A stretch of 64,000 bases of DNA from an uncultured Aeromonadales bacterium (GCA_902782145.1 CACZLZ010000005.1:62001-126000), one strand, 5' to 3'. Positions 11,121 through 19,965 are shown, counted from the first letter of the stretch. Numbers and translations are program-made. Notes: generated by a model not told the origin, from the letters alone.

Positions 11121-12347
11121 ATGGTAAAGATAGCAAATTCAGAAAACACTAAGAACACCCTGAACATTGACTTCCTCAACCGACTGTGTGCCCAGACTGA
11201 CGAGGGCATGAGCTATGAGGATATCTGCGAAGCCTTCAACATCAACAAGCGCACCGCCCAGAGGTGGGTGTCCACAGTGCAGCGTCTGTTCCCCAACTAC
11301 CTTATGGTCAGAAGGACCAAGAGGAACAAGTTTTTCAGCGTTGACTTCACCAAGAACTCCAATTTCAACTTTGACTTCACCAATGAGGATCTCAGTGCCT
11401 TCAGCGCCGTGGTTGACATGGCAGAGAAGAACCCGGATCTCCTGGGGGATAAGTCCTCAGAGATCCGCAGCGATCTGCGTCGCCTGAAATCCAAGATCTG
11501 CGCCGCTGACGACTCTTCCAAGAAGAAGAGCAGTTATGAGTCCAACACTGAGGCCTCCCTGCGCAGCTCTGCCAGCGCCGTCCGCTTCCGCGGTCCTCAT
11601 TTTGAGATTGACGAGGCCCTGGTAGCCCGGCTGAACACTTTCATCTATTCCCACAGCGTGTGTGAGATCTTCTACAAGAGCAACAATGCCCCTGACGGCA
11701 AGCTCTACCTGGTGGCTCCCATCGGCTTCCTCTATGGCAACACCCAGTATCTGGTGGCCAAGATCGTACCCAGGGCCATGATTGATGAACTCACCAAGGA
11801 TGAGAACATTGTCCACATTGAGGAGCACGATATCAGCGTGATCCGGGGCAATGCCGGCGGTGAGGGCATGTACAAGTTCTTCAAGCTCACCAACATCGCT
11901 TCCTGCGTGGAGTTTAAGAAGGAGGACACCCGCCGTCCCTACCACCGCCGCGGACCTAACGGCGAAGTGCTGGGTCTGGTGCGTCCCCGGAAACTTCATG
12001 AGCCTAAGATCATCTACTTTGCCCTGGATCCCCAGGAGACCGTGGACAACATTATCTACAACAGTTTCGGCATCTTCCTGAGCACCAATGTGTATCATGT
12101 GAAGTGGCGCTTTGACACCTATGCCTCCTCCCATCTGAACAATTACCAGTTCGTCACCCCTTCGGAGCGGCAGAAGGTCTCCAAGGATGCCGAAGGCCGG
12201 ATCACCGTGGAGTTTGAGGCCTGCGGTGTGGCGGAGATGAAGTGGTTCCTGGATCGTTTCGGCCGTCATGTTGAGGTTCTGGAGCCGGCCAACTGGAATG
12301 AGATTGTGGAGGAGGAGGTTATCTCCCGGGATATCCTTCCCGTCTGA
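11121..12347 (+). CDS. WYL-domain transcriptional regulator
   Basis: A 408-residue predicted DNA-binding regulator. Residues about 10-60 hold a helix-turn-helix (YEDICEAFNINKRTAQRWV). The middle carries a WYL-type ligand domain (about 195-290; IGFLYGNTQYLVAKIVPR and KFFKLTNI), followed by a C-terminal WCX-like domain ending EMKWFLDRFGRHVEVLEP. WYL proteins bind nucleic acids or nucleotides and often control defence or DNA-damage genes; no partner gene lies next to this one, so its target is unknown. The start at ATG 11121 is set by GGAGG at 11111-11115. It is a single gene with its own terminator. Confidence 0.85.
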   Translation: MVKIANSENTKNTLNIDFLNRLCAQTDEGMSYEDICEAFNINKRTAQRWVSTVQRLFPNYLMVRRTKRNKFFSVDFTKNSNFNFDFTNEDLSAFSAVVDMAEKNPDLLGDKSSEIRSDLRRLKSKICAADDSSKKKSSYESNTEASLRSSASAVRFRGPHFEIDEALVARLNTFIYSHSVCEIFYKSNNAPDGKLYLVAPIGFLYGNTQYLVAKIVPRAMIDELTKDENIVHIEEHDISVIRGNAGGEGMYKFFKLTNIASCVEFKKEDTRRPYHRRGPNGEVLGLVRPRKLHEPKIIYFALDPQETVDNIIYNSFGIFLSTNVYHVKWRFDTYASSHLNNYQFVTPSERQKVSKDAEGRITVEFEACGVAEMKWFLDRFGRHVEVLEPANWNEIVEEEVISRDILPV

Positions 12348-12378
12348 CCGTCTCATTCGCCCCGGCACCGGGGGAACT

Positions 12379-12402
12379 CCCGGGGATCCCCCCGGGTTTT
12401 TT
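12379..12402 (+). terminator. Rho-independent terminator after the WYL gene
   Basis: CCCGGGG at 12379-12385 pairs with CCCCGGG at 12390-12396 over a 4-base loop and is followed by six T residues at 12397-12402. It starts 32 bases after the stop codon. Confidence 0.9.
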
Positions 12403-12526
12403 CGCTGTGGATCATCTGCTGTATGACTGGCAGATCTGCGGCGGGCAGGCAGAGCCGCTGCCGGATCAGCCTTTCTCCGGCTTGAAGGGAGAGCTCAGGT
12501 ACCGGATCATTATGTTCCGGGGAATA

Positions 12527-12554
12527 AGGGAGGACTCTTTTGGGGTGCCTCCCT
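12527..12554 (-). terminator. Possible terminator downstream of flgT
   Basis: AGGGAGG at 12527-12533 and CCTCCCT at 12548-12554 form a 7-bp stem. On the minus strand it is followed by a short TT-A-TT run. It lies about 180 bases after the flgT stop in the convergent gap 12403-12733, where I see no gene. Confidence 0.4.
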
Positions 12555-12733
12555 TTCCTGTTTCTGGGAGGCGGGGGTTGATCCGGCCGGGGAGTGGAGC
12601 GGGCTTGGCCGGCCGGGGGCAGGGGACAGTTTACCAGGCTGGTTTTGAGCCGGCGGGGAGGAGAGTCAGATCCGGCCGGAAGGTTTGGTTCTCCATACGG
12701 CGGGTTTGGAGGAGGATTGGGGATCCCGGATCC

Positions 12734-13900
12734 TCACTTGGCCCGGGCCAGATCCCCGATTTGAATGTTGCTTTCACCCCGGGTCTTGGGATCCCGCACC
12801 AGCACGGCGCCATCGGGGGTGACCTTTTCCACGATGTAGGTGCCGCTGGCTGCATTAGTGTTCAGCCGCTGGTGCCGCTGGCTGTCCCGGAAATTGGCGG
12901 ACAGTTCCAGTTCAAAGGTGTCCCCGGCCTTCACATGGTTCTTCTCCCCGGCGTTGATGTGGTAGCGGCCCCCGTCCACCCGGACAATGTAAGCCCTGAG
13001 CTTCTGGCACATGGCCTCCCGGGTGACTTCTGCGGCGGCGGCGGTGATCAGGGAGGAGATCTTCTGACCGTAGGCGGTTTTCCAGAAGCGGTCCCCCCGG
13101 AGATCCACCCGGTCCCGCTTGTCATATTTCCATTCGGCGGAGTCGGCATAGTTCTTGGCAAACACCAGCTCCCCGGTGTAGCCGTCCACCAGGTAGACGG
13201 AGAAGGAGATGTTCCGGATCTCCTTGCTACTGAACACAGAGAACAGCCCGTCATCCTCCTTTTCCCCGAATCCGATGTCCCGGATGGATCCCAGGAGCAG
13301 ATACTGGCTGTCGGTGAGCCGTGCCAGGTGCCGGAGCTGTTCCCGGGCGTCCCCGGTCTCATTCTCCACTGACCGGAGATCAATCCGGTAGGCCTGATCG
13401 ATCCAGGGCTTGGTGCTGAAGGTGTCCTTGCTGTTCAGCAGCCGGCTGTGGAACTGCCGGGTGAGTTCCCGGTTGAAGTCATGGAGCTGACGCTCGCTGT
13501 TGTCCGCCTGGCCCTCGTCGTAGGAGAACAGCAGGGGAGTCAGAGTTTTGGCAAACTGCTTGCCCTTGCACACCCCGGCCTTGTTGAAAATGTCGGCCTT
13601 TACTGTGACCTCAATATAGTCCCCGTGCTCCTTCTGCTCCACCACGCTGTATCTTCTGATCTGGCTGTCGGAGCTCAGGCGGATGTTGTGGATGGTCAGC
13701 CGGCCGTTCCGGGCACTCTGCTCCGTGGAGATCCGGGCGCCGCTCTGCAGCAGGGCCTGGCGCAGTGCCTCCTCCACCGCCTTGTTCCGGGCATCGGCCA
13801 CGTTGCCGTTCACCACCGGGGCGGTGCCGGTGGCAGTGAAGATCTCCCCGGCGGCGGGAAGGGACAGAAGCATGAGCAGGGCAAGGATAAATGTTCTCAT
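12734..13900 (-). CDS. flgT: Flagellar assembly protein FlgT (H-ring)
   Basis: A 388-residue secreted protein (signal peptide about 1-18, MRTFILALLMLLSLPAAG). The N terminus carries TGTAPVVNGNVADARNKAVE, the hallmark of the FlgT N-terminal domain, followed by a TolB-like middle domain (YLLLGSIRDIGF) and a C-terminal domain ending in a short beta segment (SNIQIGDLARAK). FlgT builds the H ring that surrounds the basal body and anchors the T ring in Vibrio-type flagella. It is transcribed away from flgOP, from a sigma54-type promoter at 13973-13989. Confidence 0.88.
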   Translation of the reverse strand: MRTFILALLMLLSLPAAGEIFTATGTAPVVNGNVADARNKAVEEALRQALLQSGARISTEQSARNGRLTIHNIRLSSDSQIRRYSVVEQKEHGDYIEVTVKADIFNKAGVCKGKQFAKTLTPLLFSYDEGQADNSERQLHDFNRELTRQFHSRLLNSKDTFSTKPWIDQAYRIDLRSVENETGDAREQLRHLARLTDSQYLLLGSIRDIGFGEKEDDGLFSVFSSKEIRNISFSVYLVDGYTGELVFAKNYADSAEWKYDKRDRVDLRGDRFWKTAYGQKISSLITAAAAEVTREAMCQKLRAYIVRVDGGRYHINAGEKNHVKAGDTFELELSANFRDSQRHQRLNTNAASGTYIVEKVTPDGAVLVRDPKTRGESNIQIGDLARAK

Positions 13901-13972
13901 GGGATCCTCAGATCAGACGGTGATCGCGGCGGGGGCACCGCCGCAGGTTTATAATGCGGCAGCGGTTATTAA

Positions 13973-13989
13973 TGCAATTTTGGTGCCAG
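13973..13989 (-). promoter_or_regulatory. Sigma54 promoter of flgT
   Basis: Read on the minus strand the 17 bases are CTGGCACCAAAATTGCA, which match the sigma54 consensus YTGGCACGRNNNTTGCW at every fixed position but one, including the essential GG and GC. It lies about 73 bases upstream of the flgT start. Sigma54 control of flagellar class II/III genes through FlrA or FlrC is established in Vibrio. Confidence 0.85.
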
Positions 13990-14050
13990 ATCCGCAATCA
14001 TTTTCCGTCTGTTGCGGGATCCGGGCGGAAAAGGAAAATGGTGCTTCATT

Positions 14051-14067
14051 CTGGCAGGCAACTTGCT
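14051..14067 (+). promoter_or_regulatory. Sigma54 promoter of flgO-flgP
   Basis: CTGGCAGGCAACTTGCT matches YTGGCACGRNNNTTGCW except at two positions, keeping GG at -24 and GC at -12. The expected start near 14079 is about 53 bases before flgO. It faces away from the flgT promoter, with about 60 bases between them. Confidence 0.8.
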
Positions 14068-14131
14068 TATATTCCCCGGGATAAGATTTTTTTGCTGCCA
14101 CGCGGCCGGATGGAGCCGCTTCGGAGTGCTT

Positions 14132-14890
14132 ATGCGACTGTCAGCTGTTTTGACCGCCCTGTGCGCCGTTCTGGCTGCCGGCTGTGCTGATCTCAACTAC
14201 CCGGTGCAGACGAAGCCTGAGAATGTGCTGTCCAATCCCAAGGGGGATGTGCACCGCTATGATGATCTGAATTTTGACGGTCTGGAGATCAACGCCATTG
14301 TCAGCCGCATGGCAGATCAGCTGGAGCGTTACAAGGTGCCCAGCACCGAGGATCTGCCTGGGCTGGCCATTGCCACCTTTGTGAATGTGCACAACTATGC
14401 CAGCCCTGAGGGTCTGGGGCGGATCCTGGCGGAGGACTTCATCCATGAGATGCACCGCCGGGGCGAACTGGTGGTGGATCACCACCTCACGGGCTACGTG
14501 GAGGTGGACACCAACGGGGACATCACCCTGAGCCGCAAGGCGGAGCAGCTGGCCCGGAGGCTGTCTGTGTCCCGGTTCCTCATCGGCACTATTGCCCGGC
14601 ATCCGGAGGGCTACGTGATCAATGCCCGGATTGTGAGCATGAAGACCAGGAATGTGGAGGCCACGGCCGTGGGGATTGTGCCCTATAAACTGGTGCCCTA
14701 TCCCGCCCATTCCGTGAATGCCCCCAAGCAGGTGCGGAGCCTGTCAGCCCCGTCTGCCGTCCGGGGGGGCCAGGGTGCTGCCGGGGGTGCCCGCGCCGCA
14801 GGCGTCCGGGGTGGCCGGGAAGGCAGCGGGCTCATCATCCGGGAGGAGAATGGCAACCCGGGACAGCGGCATTCGGTGATGAAGCGCTGA
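14132..14890 (+). CDS. flgO: Flagellar H-ring lipoprotein FlgO
   Basis: A 252-residue lipoprotein with a lipobox LAAGC (Cys18). The FlgO domain (about 35-185) includes IVSRMADQLERYKVP, IATFVNV and FLIGTIARHPEGYVINARIV. It is an outer-membrane component of the flagellar H ring in Vibrio and relatives. The C-terminal 60 residues are glycine- and arginine-rich and look disordered. The start at ATG 14132 has GGAG at 14123-14126; the upstream in-frame ATG at 14012 would precede the sigma54 promoter and spoil the signal peptide. Confidence 0.88.
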   Translation: MRLSAVLTALCAVLAAGCADLNYPVQTKPENVLSNPKGDVHRYDDLNFDGLEINAIVSRMADQLERYKVPSTEDLPGLAIATFVNVHNYASPEGLGRILAEDFIHEMHRRGELVVDHHLTGYVEVDTNGDITLSRKAEQLARRLSVSRFLIGTIARHPEGYVINARIVSMKTRNVEATAVGIVPYKLVPYPAHSVNAPKQVRSLSAPSAVRGGQGAAGGARAAGVRGGREGSGLIIREENGNPGQRHSVMKR

Positions 14891-15132
14891 GTGGCCGGGA
14901 GTGAGTCGTTCCACTTAGATAATGATTAAATCCCTAAGGGGCGGATATAGCGCCGCTCCTGAAGGAAAGCCCGGGAAGAGCCGGGTTACTGGATCGCGCT
15001 GAGATCCGCAGGGCAGGGATCCGGAATATTGGAACCTGGTTGCGGAAGCAGGGATCAGGTGGGGCACACAGCCTCAGGGATCCGGCAGGAAAAAAGCAGT
15101 TTGAGCACGGCGGAAGCCGGGAGGACAGGAAC

Positions 15133-15591
15133 ATGAGGAGATCAGTGATCGCAGGAGCGCTGGCATCAGCGCTGGCTTTTGCCCTTGCCGGCTGTGCCTC
15201 CAGCGGCGGCACCGGCAGTGACGGCCCGTCCCAGGGCTTCATCCAGCCGGTGGACGGCAAATATCCGGTGCTCACGGCTACAGGCTATTCTCTGATCAGC
15301 CAACAACCCGGCAAGACCCGGGATCAGAAGATCCTGGAGGCCATGCGGGCATCCAAGCTGGACGCCTACCGGGAACTTACTGAGCAGGTCTATGGTATCC
15401 AGATTGACAGTTACACCACCTTGAGGGACTACATTCAGCAGGATGAGCAGCTGGATGCCTCGGTCAGTGGCCTCCTGAAGGGCGCCCGGGTGATCCGCAC
15501 TTATCCGGTGAGCGGCAACATCTATGCCACGGAAATGATGCTGGACACCCGTCAGCTGTACCAGATGTACCAGCTCCGGGGAGCGTTGTAG
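15133..15591 (+). CDS. flgP: Flagellar lipoprotein FlgP
   Basis: A 152-residue lipoprotein of the LPP20/FlgP family. The signal ends in lipobox ALAGC (Cys21). The mature part contains AMRASKLDAYRELTEQVYGIQI and GLLKGARVI, the family core. FlgP forms the outer-membrane disk or H ring around the motor with FlgO and FlgT. It lies 242 bases after flgO; the gap holds no gene and no convincing promoter, so cotranscription from the upstream sigma54 promoter is likely. Confidence 0.9.
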   Translation: MRRSVIAGALASALAFALAGCASSGGTGSDGPSQGFIQPVDGKYPVLTATGYSLISQQPGKTRDQKILEAMRASKLDAYRELTEQVYGIQIDSYTTLRDYIQQDEQLDASVSGLLKGARVIRTYPVSGNIYATEMMLDTRQLYQMYQLRGAL

Positions 15592-15664
15592 CCTCATAAG
15601 TCTTAAGTCGCCTGGCCTTTACCGCCTCCGGGTATAAGCGTTTTTGCTTGAGCCGTTTCATTTA

Positions 15665-15695
15665 CCCTGTCACTTTGTGTGTCGGGGCTTTTTTT
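15665..15695 (+). terminator. Rho-independent terminator after flgP
   Basis: CCCTG-T-CAC at 15665-15673 pairs with GTG-T-CGGGG at 15679-15687, with one internal mismatch and a GU pair, and is followed by seven T residues at 15689-15695. It separates flgOP from the convergent flgMN genes. Confidence 0.8.
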
Positions 15696-15812
15696 GGAAC
15701 AGGAAGCCTAATTCCTTTGCCGTGTTGCCGGCAATGTGATTAACCAGGAGCTGTATGGCAGGGGGCAGGACTGAGGTTTTGCTGTGAAGGTGCGCTTGAT
15801 AAGAGGAGCGCC

Positions 15813-16235
15813 TCAGCACTCGATGTTCATGCCCCCGGAGGATCCGGCATGGGTGGCACCCTTGCTGGTGTAAGTGAGACTGTTGCGATCCTTCAGCCGG
15901 GACAGGGTGGATCCCAGGCGTCGGTTGGAAGCGATGGACAACTGGATGAGTTTCCCGTTCACCGCATTCTGCTTCTGGCATTTCTGGAGCTTGCCGTTGA
16001 TCTCATCCATGTCCGGACGGTGGACGGTCTTCAGCTCCTCCCGCTCGGGCATAGTGCTGATGGTTTTGTCATTAGCGTCCAGCTCCTGGAGCAGGGCCTG
16101 CTTCTTGCGGATGATTTCGGGCAAAGAAAAAGCCTGCCGGCTTTTAAGCACGGCAAACTCCTGTTTCAGAAGCTCGGCCAGCTCGTCAAGGATCTCCTTC
16201 TGCCGGCCGAGGATCTCGGGTAGGGTTCTGGTCAA
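15813..16235 (-). CDS. flgN: Flagellar export chaperone FlgN
   Basis: A 140-residue helical protein of FlgN size and position. It shows the typical heptad pattern (QKEILDELAELLKQEFAVLK, then EIIRKKQALLQELDAND). FlgN escorts the hook-filament junction proteins FlgK and FlgL to the flagellar export gate. The start is a TTG at 16235: GAGGAA stands just upstream, and the ATG overlapping the flgM stop is out of frame. The gene follows flgM by 10 bases. Confidence 0.8.
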   Translation of the reverse strand: MTRTLPEILGRQKEILDELAELLKQEFAVLKSRQAFSLPEIIRKKQALLQELDANDKTISTMPEREELKTVHRPDMDEINGKLQKCQKQNAVNGKLIQLSIASNRRLGSTLSRLKDRNSLTYTSKGATHAGSSGGMNIEC

Positions 16236-16245
16236 CAGTTCCTCA

Positions 16246-16581
16246 TCAGTTGTACAGGGCGGCCAGATCGGACTCCAAGCCCACCATCTTGTCGGCTATG
16301 GCCCGGCCGTCAATCTTGTAACTGCCGTTGTTCACGGAGTTCTTGATGCTCTGCACCCGGGCGGTGTCCACATCGGGCGCATTCTTGATCTTTTCCTGCA
16401 GGGTGCTGAGCTTCTTGGCCTGATCGGTGATCTCCACGGAGTCGTCAGCCAGGGCACCGGTCCTGGCGGCCTGGGAGGCGCCGTTGCCCTTCAGTGCCTT
16501 TTCGGTTTCCCGGGCGTTCTGGGCGCTGCCTGCAATGATCGGGCTGCTGGCAATCGCATTGGTGATGTTGTTCAGTGCCAT
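16246..16581 (-). CDS. flgM: Anti-sigma28 factor FlgM
   Basis: A 111-residue protein with a disordered N terminus and a C-terminal FlgM domain (VDTARVQSIKNSVNNGSYKI, then IADKMVGLESDL). FlgM holds FliA (sigma28) inactive until the hook is complete, when FlgM is exported. ATG 16581 is preceded by GAGGAGG. A sigma28 -10 element lies upstream, giving the expected self-limiting loop. Confidence 0.92.
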   Translation of the reverse strand: MALNNITNAIASSPIIAGSAQNARETEKALKGNGASQAARTGALADDSVEITDQAKKLSTLQEKIKNAPDVDTARVQSIKNSVNNGSYKIDGRAIADKMVGLESDLAALYN

Positions 16582-16638
16582 GATCCTGACCTCCTCTTCT
16601 GCGTGCTTGAAGTGCACGGAAAATTTCCTTGTGCCCTT

Positions 16639-16665
16639 TTATCGGCAGAAGGGGGAATTCCTAAA
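16639..16665 (-). promoter_or_regulatory. Sigma28 (FliA) promoter of flgMN
   Basis: On the minus strand a perfect GCCGATAA -10 box (16646-16639) is preceded 15 bases upstream by TTTA (16665-16662), a partial match to the TAAA -35. The predicted transcript starts about 50 bases before flgM. FliA control of flgM is established in enterics and Vibrio. Confidence 0.75.
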
Positions 16666-16759
16666 GGGTGAATACGTCATTTTTTGCGGAGCGGATGAAA
16701 ACTGGACAGAAAGTAGATTTGCAGGACCGGATCAGTCCTGGGAATACCCGGCCCAGGGA

Positions 16760-17488
16760 TCACTTGACGTCAATCCGCACATGGCCCACGCCCACCACCT
16801 TGCCGGTGACCTCCCGGCCGGAGATCAGATTGGTCACCCTGACCATGGAATTTAGGCTGCCGTCCTGGAGGGCCTTGCCCTGGACCTTGATGGTCACCTC
16901 CCCGGTGCCGGCCTCCAGATCCACCACATCGTCCTTGCACACCAGGCAGACCTGGCTGGTGAGGAGCACCGCGCCGGGCCGGAGCTCCCGCTTGGACTTG
17001 GCTCCCACCACCAGGGCGGGATCTGTGAAGTGGCCGCCCCGGAGGGTGCGCTTGTCCACCTGGGTCACCTCAATGCTTCCGGCGGTGATCAGCTGGTTTT
17101 TCCCCACCGGGGCGGTCAGGGTCACCGCCGGGGCGGTGTAGCGGACCCTGATGGGCACCGAGGCGGTCCAGGCGGGACCGTCATCTCCCTGGCAAGTGAG
17201 CTTCACGCTGTTGGTGAGGCGGTTCAGATCTTTTTTCACCAGCTCCGCCTCCAGCTCCCCGGGGCAGGGTTCAAGACGTCTCCGCTTCTCCAGATCCGGG
17301 ATGATGATCTGGGCATGGATCTCCTCTCCCAGTTCATCGGTGATGAGATCCTCCATATATTCCCGGATGAAGTCGGTGAACTCCAGGGCCTCCGCTTCCG
17401 AGATCTCACCCCGGGCGGGGAGGGAGGGTATGAGAGTGCCGGCGAGGATCACCGCCAGGATGGCCGCAGCATGCGCAAGACACTTCAT
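16760..17488 (-). CDS. flgA: Flagellar P-ring assembly chaperone FlgA
   Basis: A 242-residue periplasmic protein: signal peptide at the N terminus (cleavage after ARG-like residue ~29), then an SAF/ChapFlgA domain with KNQLITAGSIEV and the C-terminal VTVKVQGKALQDGSLNSMVRVTN-type motif split here as GKALQDGSLNSMVRV. FlgA helps FlgI form the P ring. ATG 17488 is chosen because AGGAGG is 8 bases upstream; a TTG at 17494 is too close to it. The gene precedes flgM on the same strand with a 178-base gap that holds the sigma28 promoter. Confidence 0.9.
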   Translation of the reverse strand: MKCLAHAAAILAVILAGTLIPSLPARGEISEAEALEFTDFIREYMEDLITDELGEEIHAQIIIPDLEKRRRLEPCPGELEAELVKKDLNRLTNSVKLTCQGDDGPAWTASVPIRVRYTAPAVTLTAPVGKNQLITAGSIEVTQVDKRTLRGGHFTDPALVVGAKSKRELRPGAVLLTSQVCLVCKDDVVDLEAGTGEVTIKVQGKALQDGSLNSMVRVTNLISGREVTGKVVGVGHVRIDVK

Positions 17489-17976
17489 ACCCAACTCCTC
17501 CTCTGAAAGCTTTTCTCCGAAGCAACGCTCTGAAGGTCTGCCCAGAAAACTCTGCCCGTCCCGTCCCGCCGCCTGTCCCGTCCGGATCCCGGCGCCGGGA
17601 CTGTGTTACCGCCGGTGCCCGGCTGACCCTAGAAAAGATCATACCATATTTGCCTCCGGCCTTCCCCGGATGACCGGAGGCCGCCGATCCAGCCGTGCTC
17701 TCCCTTCTGCGGTGTCCGGCACGGATGGGCAGAGGCAGCCGTGGCACTTCCCTTACCACCCCCGGCGTTCAGGTGTCCGGCACGGACGGGCAGGGGTACC
17801 GGTATGGCAGAGCCGGAACCTGCGGGGTGGGGGCGATCCGGTTATAAGGTGCTTATTCTCACAAAAACAGAAAAAATCCCGGATCCGGACACAAAAGCAA
17901 GACTGCATAACAGAATTTGACCGTCTGTTCTGCTGTAATAACTGATTGTCATGGACCAGTGTGTGGAGTTTTCTGT
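17489..17976. other. Divergent gap between flgA and cheV
   Basis: No gene supported. Two 25-bp direct repeats sharing GTGTCCGGCACGGA and GGGCAG lie at 17711-17735 and 17772-17796, 61 bases apart. They resemble sigma54 -24 elements (GGCACG) but the downstream GC is off by one base, so I do not call promoters. The sequence becomes AT-rich from 17850 to 17976 ahead of cheV; TTGACC at 17917-17922 has no good -10 partner. Confidence 0.4.
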
Positions 17977-18942
17977 ATGGCAGGCGTATTGGAATCCGTA
18001 AACCAGCTGACAGAGCTGGTGGGCCAGAACCGCATGGAACTGCTGCTCTTCCATCTGAACGGACGGAAGCAGCGCTACGGCATCAACGTGTTCAAGGTGC
18101 GCGAGGTTCTCCGCTGTCCCCATCTCACCGTCATGCCCAAGCTCCACCGGTTTGTCTGCGGTGTGGCCCACATCCGGGGGCAGACCGTGTCTATCATTGA
18201 TCTGGGCATGGCCACCGGCGCCCCCAAGATCGAGGATCTGTCCAAGGCCTTTGTCATCATTGCCGAGTACAACCGCTCAGTCCAGGGCTTCCTGGTGGCG
18301 GCGGTGGATCGGATCCTCAACATGAACTGGTCTGCCATCATGCCTCCCCCCAAGGGCGTGGGCAAGCAGAACTACATGACCGCTGTGACGGAGATTGACG
18401 GTGAACTGGTGCAGATCCTGGACGTGGAGCGCATCCTGGATGAGATCTCCCCCATCAACACCGAGGTGTCCGACACCGTGGTCCAGGAGACGGTGAAGAC
18501 CACCAAGGAGATCAACATCGCCGAACTGCCGGTGCTGGTGGCAGACGACTCCACTGTGGCCCGGCGCCAGGTGCAGAAGTCCATGGAGGCCATCGGCATT
18601 CACTGCCTGCTGGCCAAGAACGGCCGGGAGGCTCTGGATATCCTGAAGGACATGAGCACCAAGGGACCCATGGACGAGCAGCTGCTGATGGTGATCTCCG
18701 ACATCGAGATGCCCGAGATGGACGGCTACACCCTCACCGCCTCTATCCGCAACGATCCTGCCCTGAAGGATCTGGAGGTCATTCTCCATACCTCCCTTTC
18801 CGGCATTTTCAACCAGACCATGGTGAAGAAGGTGGGGGCCAACAATTTCATCGCCAAGTTCAACCCTGATGAACTGGCCAAGGCTGTGCGGGATGTGCTC
18901 AAGTCCAAGCAGGGTCAGGCTGTGGCACAGAGGTTGAGCTGA
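17977..18942 (+). CDS. cheV: Chemotaxis coupling protein CheV
   Basis: A 321-residue two-domain protein. Residues about 20-165 form a CheW-like domain (YGINVFKVREVLR, HIRGQTVSIIDLG) that bridges receptors and CheA. Residues about 185-315 form a receiver domain with LVADDSTVARR and the phosphorylated aspartate in SDIEMPEMDGY. CheV adjusts receptor arrays by phosphorylation. The start at ATG 17977 has GGAG 8 bases upstream. It sits directly before cheR, as in Vibrio flagellar loci. Confidence 0.95.
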   Translation: MAGVLESVNQLTELVGQNRMELLLFHLNGRKQRYGINVFKVREVLRCPHLTVMPKLHRFVCGVAHIRGQTVSIIDLGMATGAPKIEDLSKAFVIIAEYNRSVQGFLVAAVDRILNMNWSAIMPPPKGVGKQNYMTAVTEIDGELVQILDVERILDEISPINTEVSDTVVQETVKTTKEINIAELPVLVADDSTVARRQVQKSMEAIGIHCLLAKNGREALDILKDMSTKGPMDEQLLMVISDIEMPEMDGYTLTASIRNDPALKDLEVILHTSLSGIFNQTMVKKVGANNFIAKFNPDELAKAVRDVLKSKQGQAVAQRLS

Positions 18943-18960
18943 GGCACAGGATCCCTGATC

Positions 18961-19791
18961 ATGGCTGAGAACATATCCCGAGAGCAGTACGATAAGTTCT
19001 GCCTCTTTCTGGAGGATCACAGCGGCATAGTGCTGGGACCCAGCAAGCAGTACCTGGTGCTCAGCCGGCTGACGCCGCTGGTGGCAGAGTTTCATTTCAA
19101 AAATCTTGGCGAGCTGCTGGAGAAGACCCAGGACAACCTGCAGCGCACTCTGCGGATGCGGGTCATTGACGCCATGACCACCAATGAGACCCTGTGGTTC
19201 CGGGACAACTACCCCTACCAGATGCTGAAGACCCAGCTCCTGCCGGAACTGGTGAAGGAGAAGCCCCACAACACCATCAAGATCTGGTCGGCGGCCTCCT
19301 CATCGGGGCAGGAGCCCTATTCCATCGCCATGACCTGCTTTGAGACCGGCATTCCCCGGCTCAAGACCCCTGGAGGGGTGCAGATCGTGGGCACGGATAT
19401 CTCTCCCACCATGCTCTCCCACTGCAAGGCGGGGGTGTATGACTACATTGCCCTGAACCGGGGGCTGTCCCCGGAGCGGAAGCGGCATTTTTTCACCAAG
19501 GTGGATGATCAGAACATGGTCATCAATGATCAGATCAAACGCCTGGTGTCCTTCCGCCATCTCAACCTGCTGGAAAGCTATACCGGCATGGGCCGCTTTG
19601 ACATCATCTTCTGCCGCAATGTGCTGATCTACTTCTCACCCCAGGTGAAGTCCAAGATCGTCAATCAGATGGCAGACTGCCTCAATCCCCGGGGTTACCT
19701 GTTCCTGGGAGCTTCTGAGGCCATGACGGGGCTCAGCGAACGCTTTGAGATGATCCGCTGCAATCCCGGCATCACCTACCGTCTGCTGTAG
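18961..19791 (+). CDS. cheR: Chemoreceptor glutamate methyltransferase CheR
   Basis: A 276-residue SAM-dependent enzyme that methylates receptor glutamates for adaptation. The N-terminal helical domain (about 1-80) precedes the Rossmann-like domain with IWSAASSSGQEPYSIAM and the signature IIFCRNVLIYF. It is 18 bases after cheV, clearly cotranscribed. In most relatives flgB follows; here a helicase gene follows instead, so the rod and hook genes must be elsewhere. Confidence 0.95.
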   Translation: MAENISREQYDKFCLFLEDHSGIVLGPSKQYLVLSRLTPLVAEFHFKNLGELLEKTQDNLQRTLRMRVIDAMTTNETLWFRDNYPYQMLKTQLLPELVKEKPHNTIKIWSAASSSGQEPYSIAMTCFETGIPRLKTPGGVQIVGTDISPTMLSHCKAGVYDYIALNRGLSPERKRHFFTKVDDQNMVINDQIKRLVSFRHLNLLESYTGMGRFDIIFCRNVLIYFSPQVKSKIVNQMADCLNPRGYLFLGASEAMTGLSERFEMIRCNPGITYRLL

Positions 19792-19809
19792 GGTGCCCGG
19801 CAGATGTCT

Positions 19810-19965
19810 CACATCCGCACTTTACGGATGTGGACATCATCCCCACAGCAGATCGCCGGCGCTGTCCGGGCTCAGGCTCCGGTACATCAGTTGCTTATAC
19901 AACTGGGCCTTTTACACTAAATGGTCATAATGCCGTTGCACCATATGTTCATAATGGTGTTTTTT
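19810..19965 (+). terminator. Terminator region after cheR
   Basis: Two hairpins are visible. CACATCCG/CGGATGTG at 19810-19832 is a perfect 8-bp stem without a T run. Further on, CACCAT at 19939-19944 and ATGGTG at 19954-19959 form a 6-bp stem followed by six T residues (19960-19965), a likely Rho-independent terminator for cheV-cheR. The gap 19966-20201 holds nothing I recognise. Confidence 0.6.

Noticed and set aside
12407..13372. 321-codon plus-strand frame opposite flgT
   Set aside because: It overlaps flgT entirely, lacks a ribosome-binding site and has shadow-like composition.
17711..17796. Sigma54 promoters in the flgA-cheV gap (GGCACG twice)
   Set aside because: The downstream GC is one base too close in both copies.
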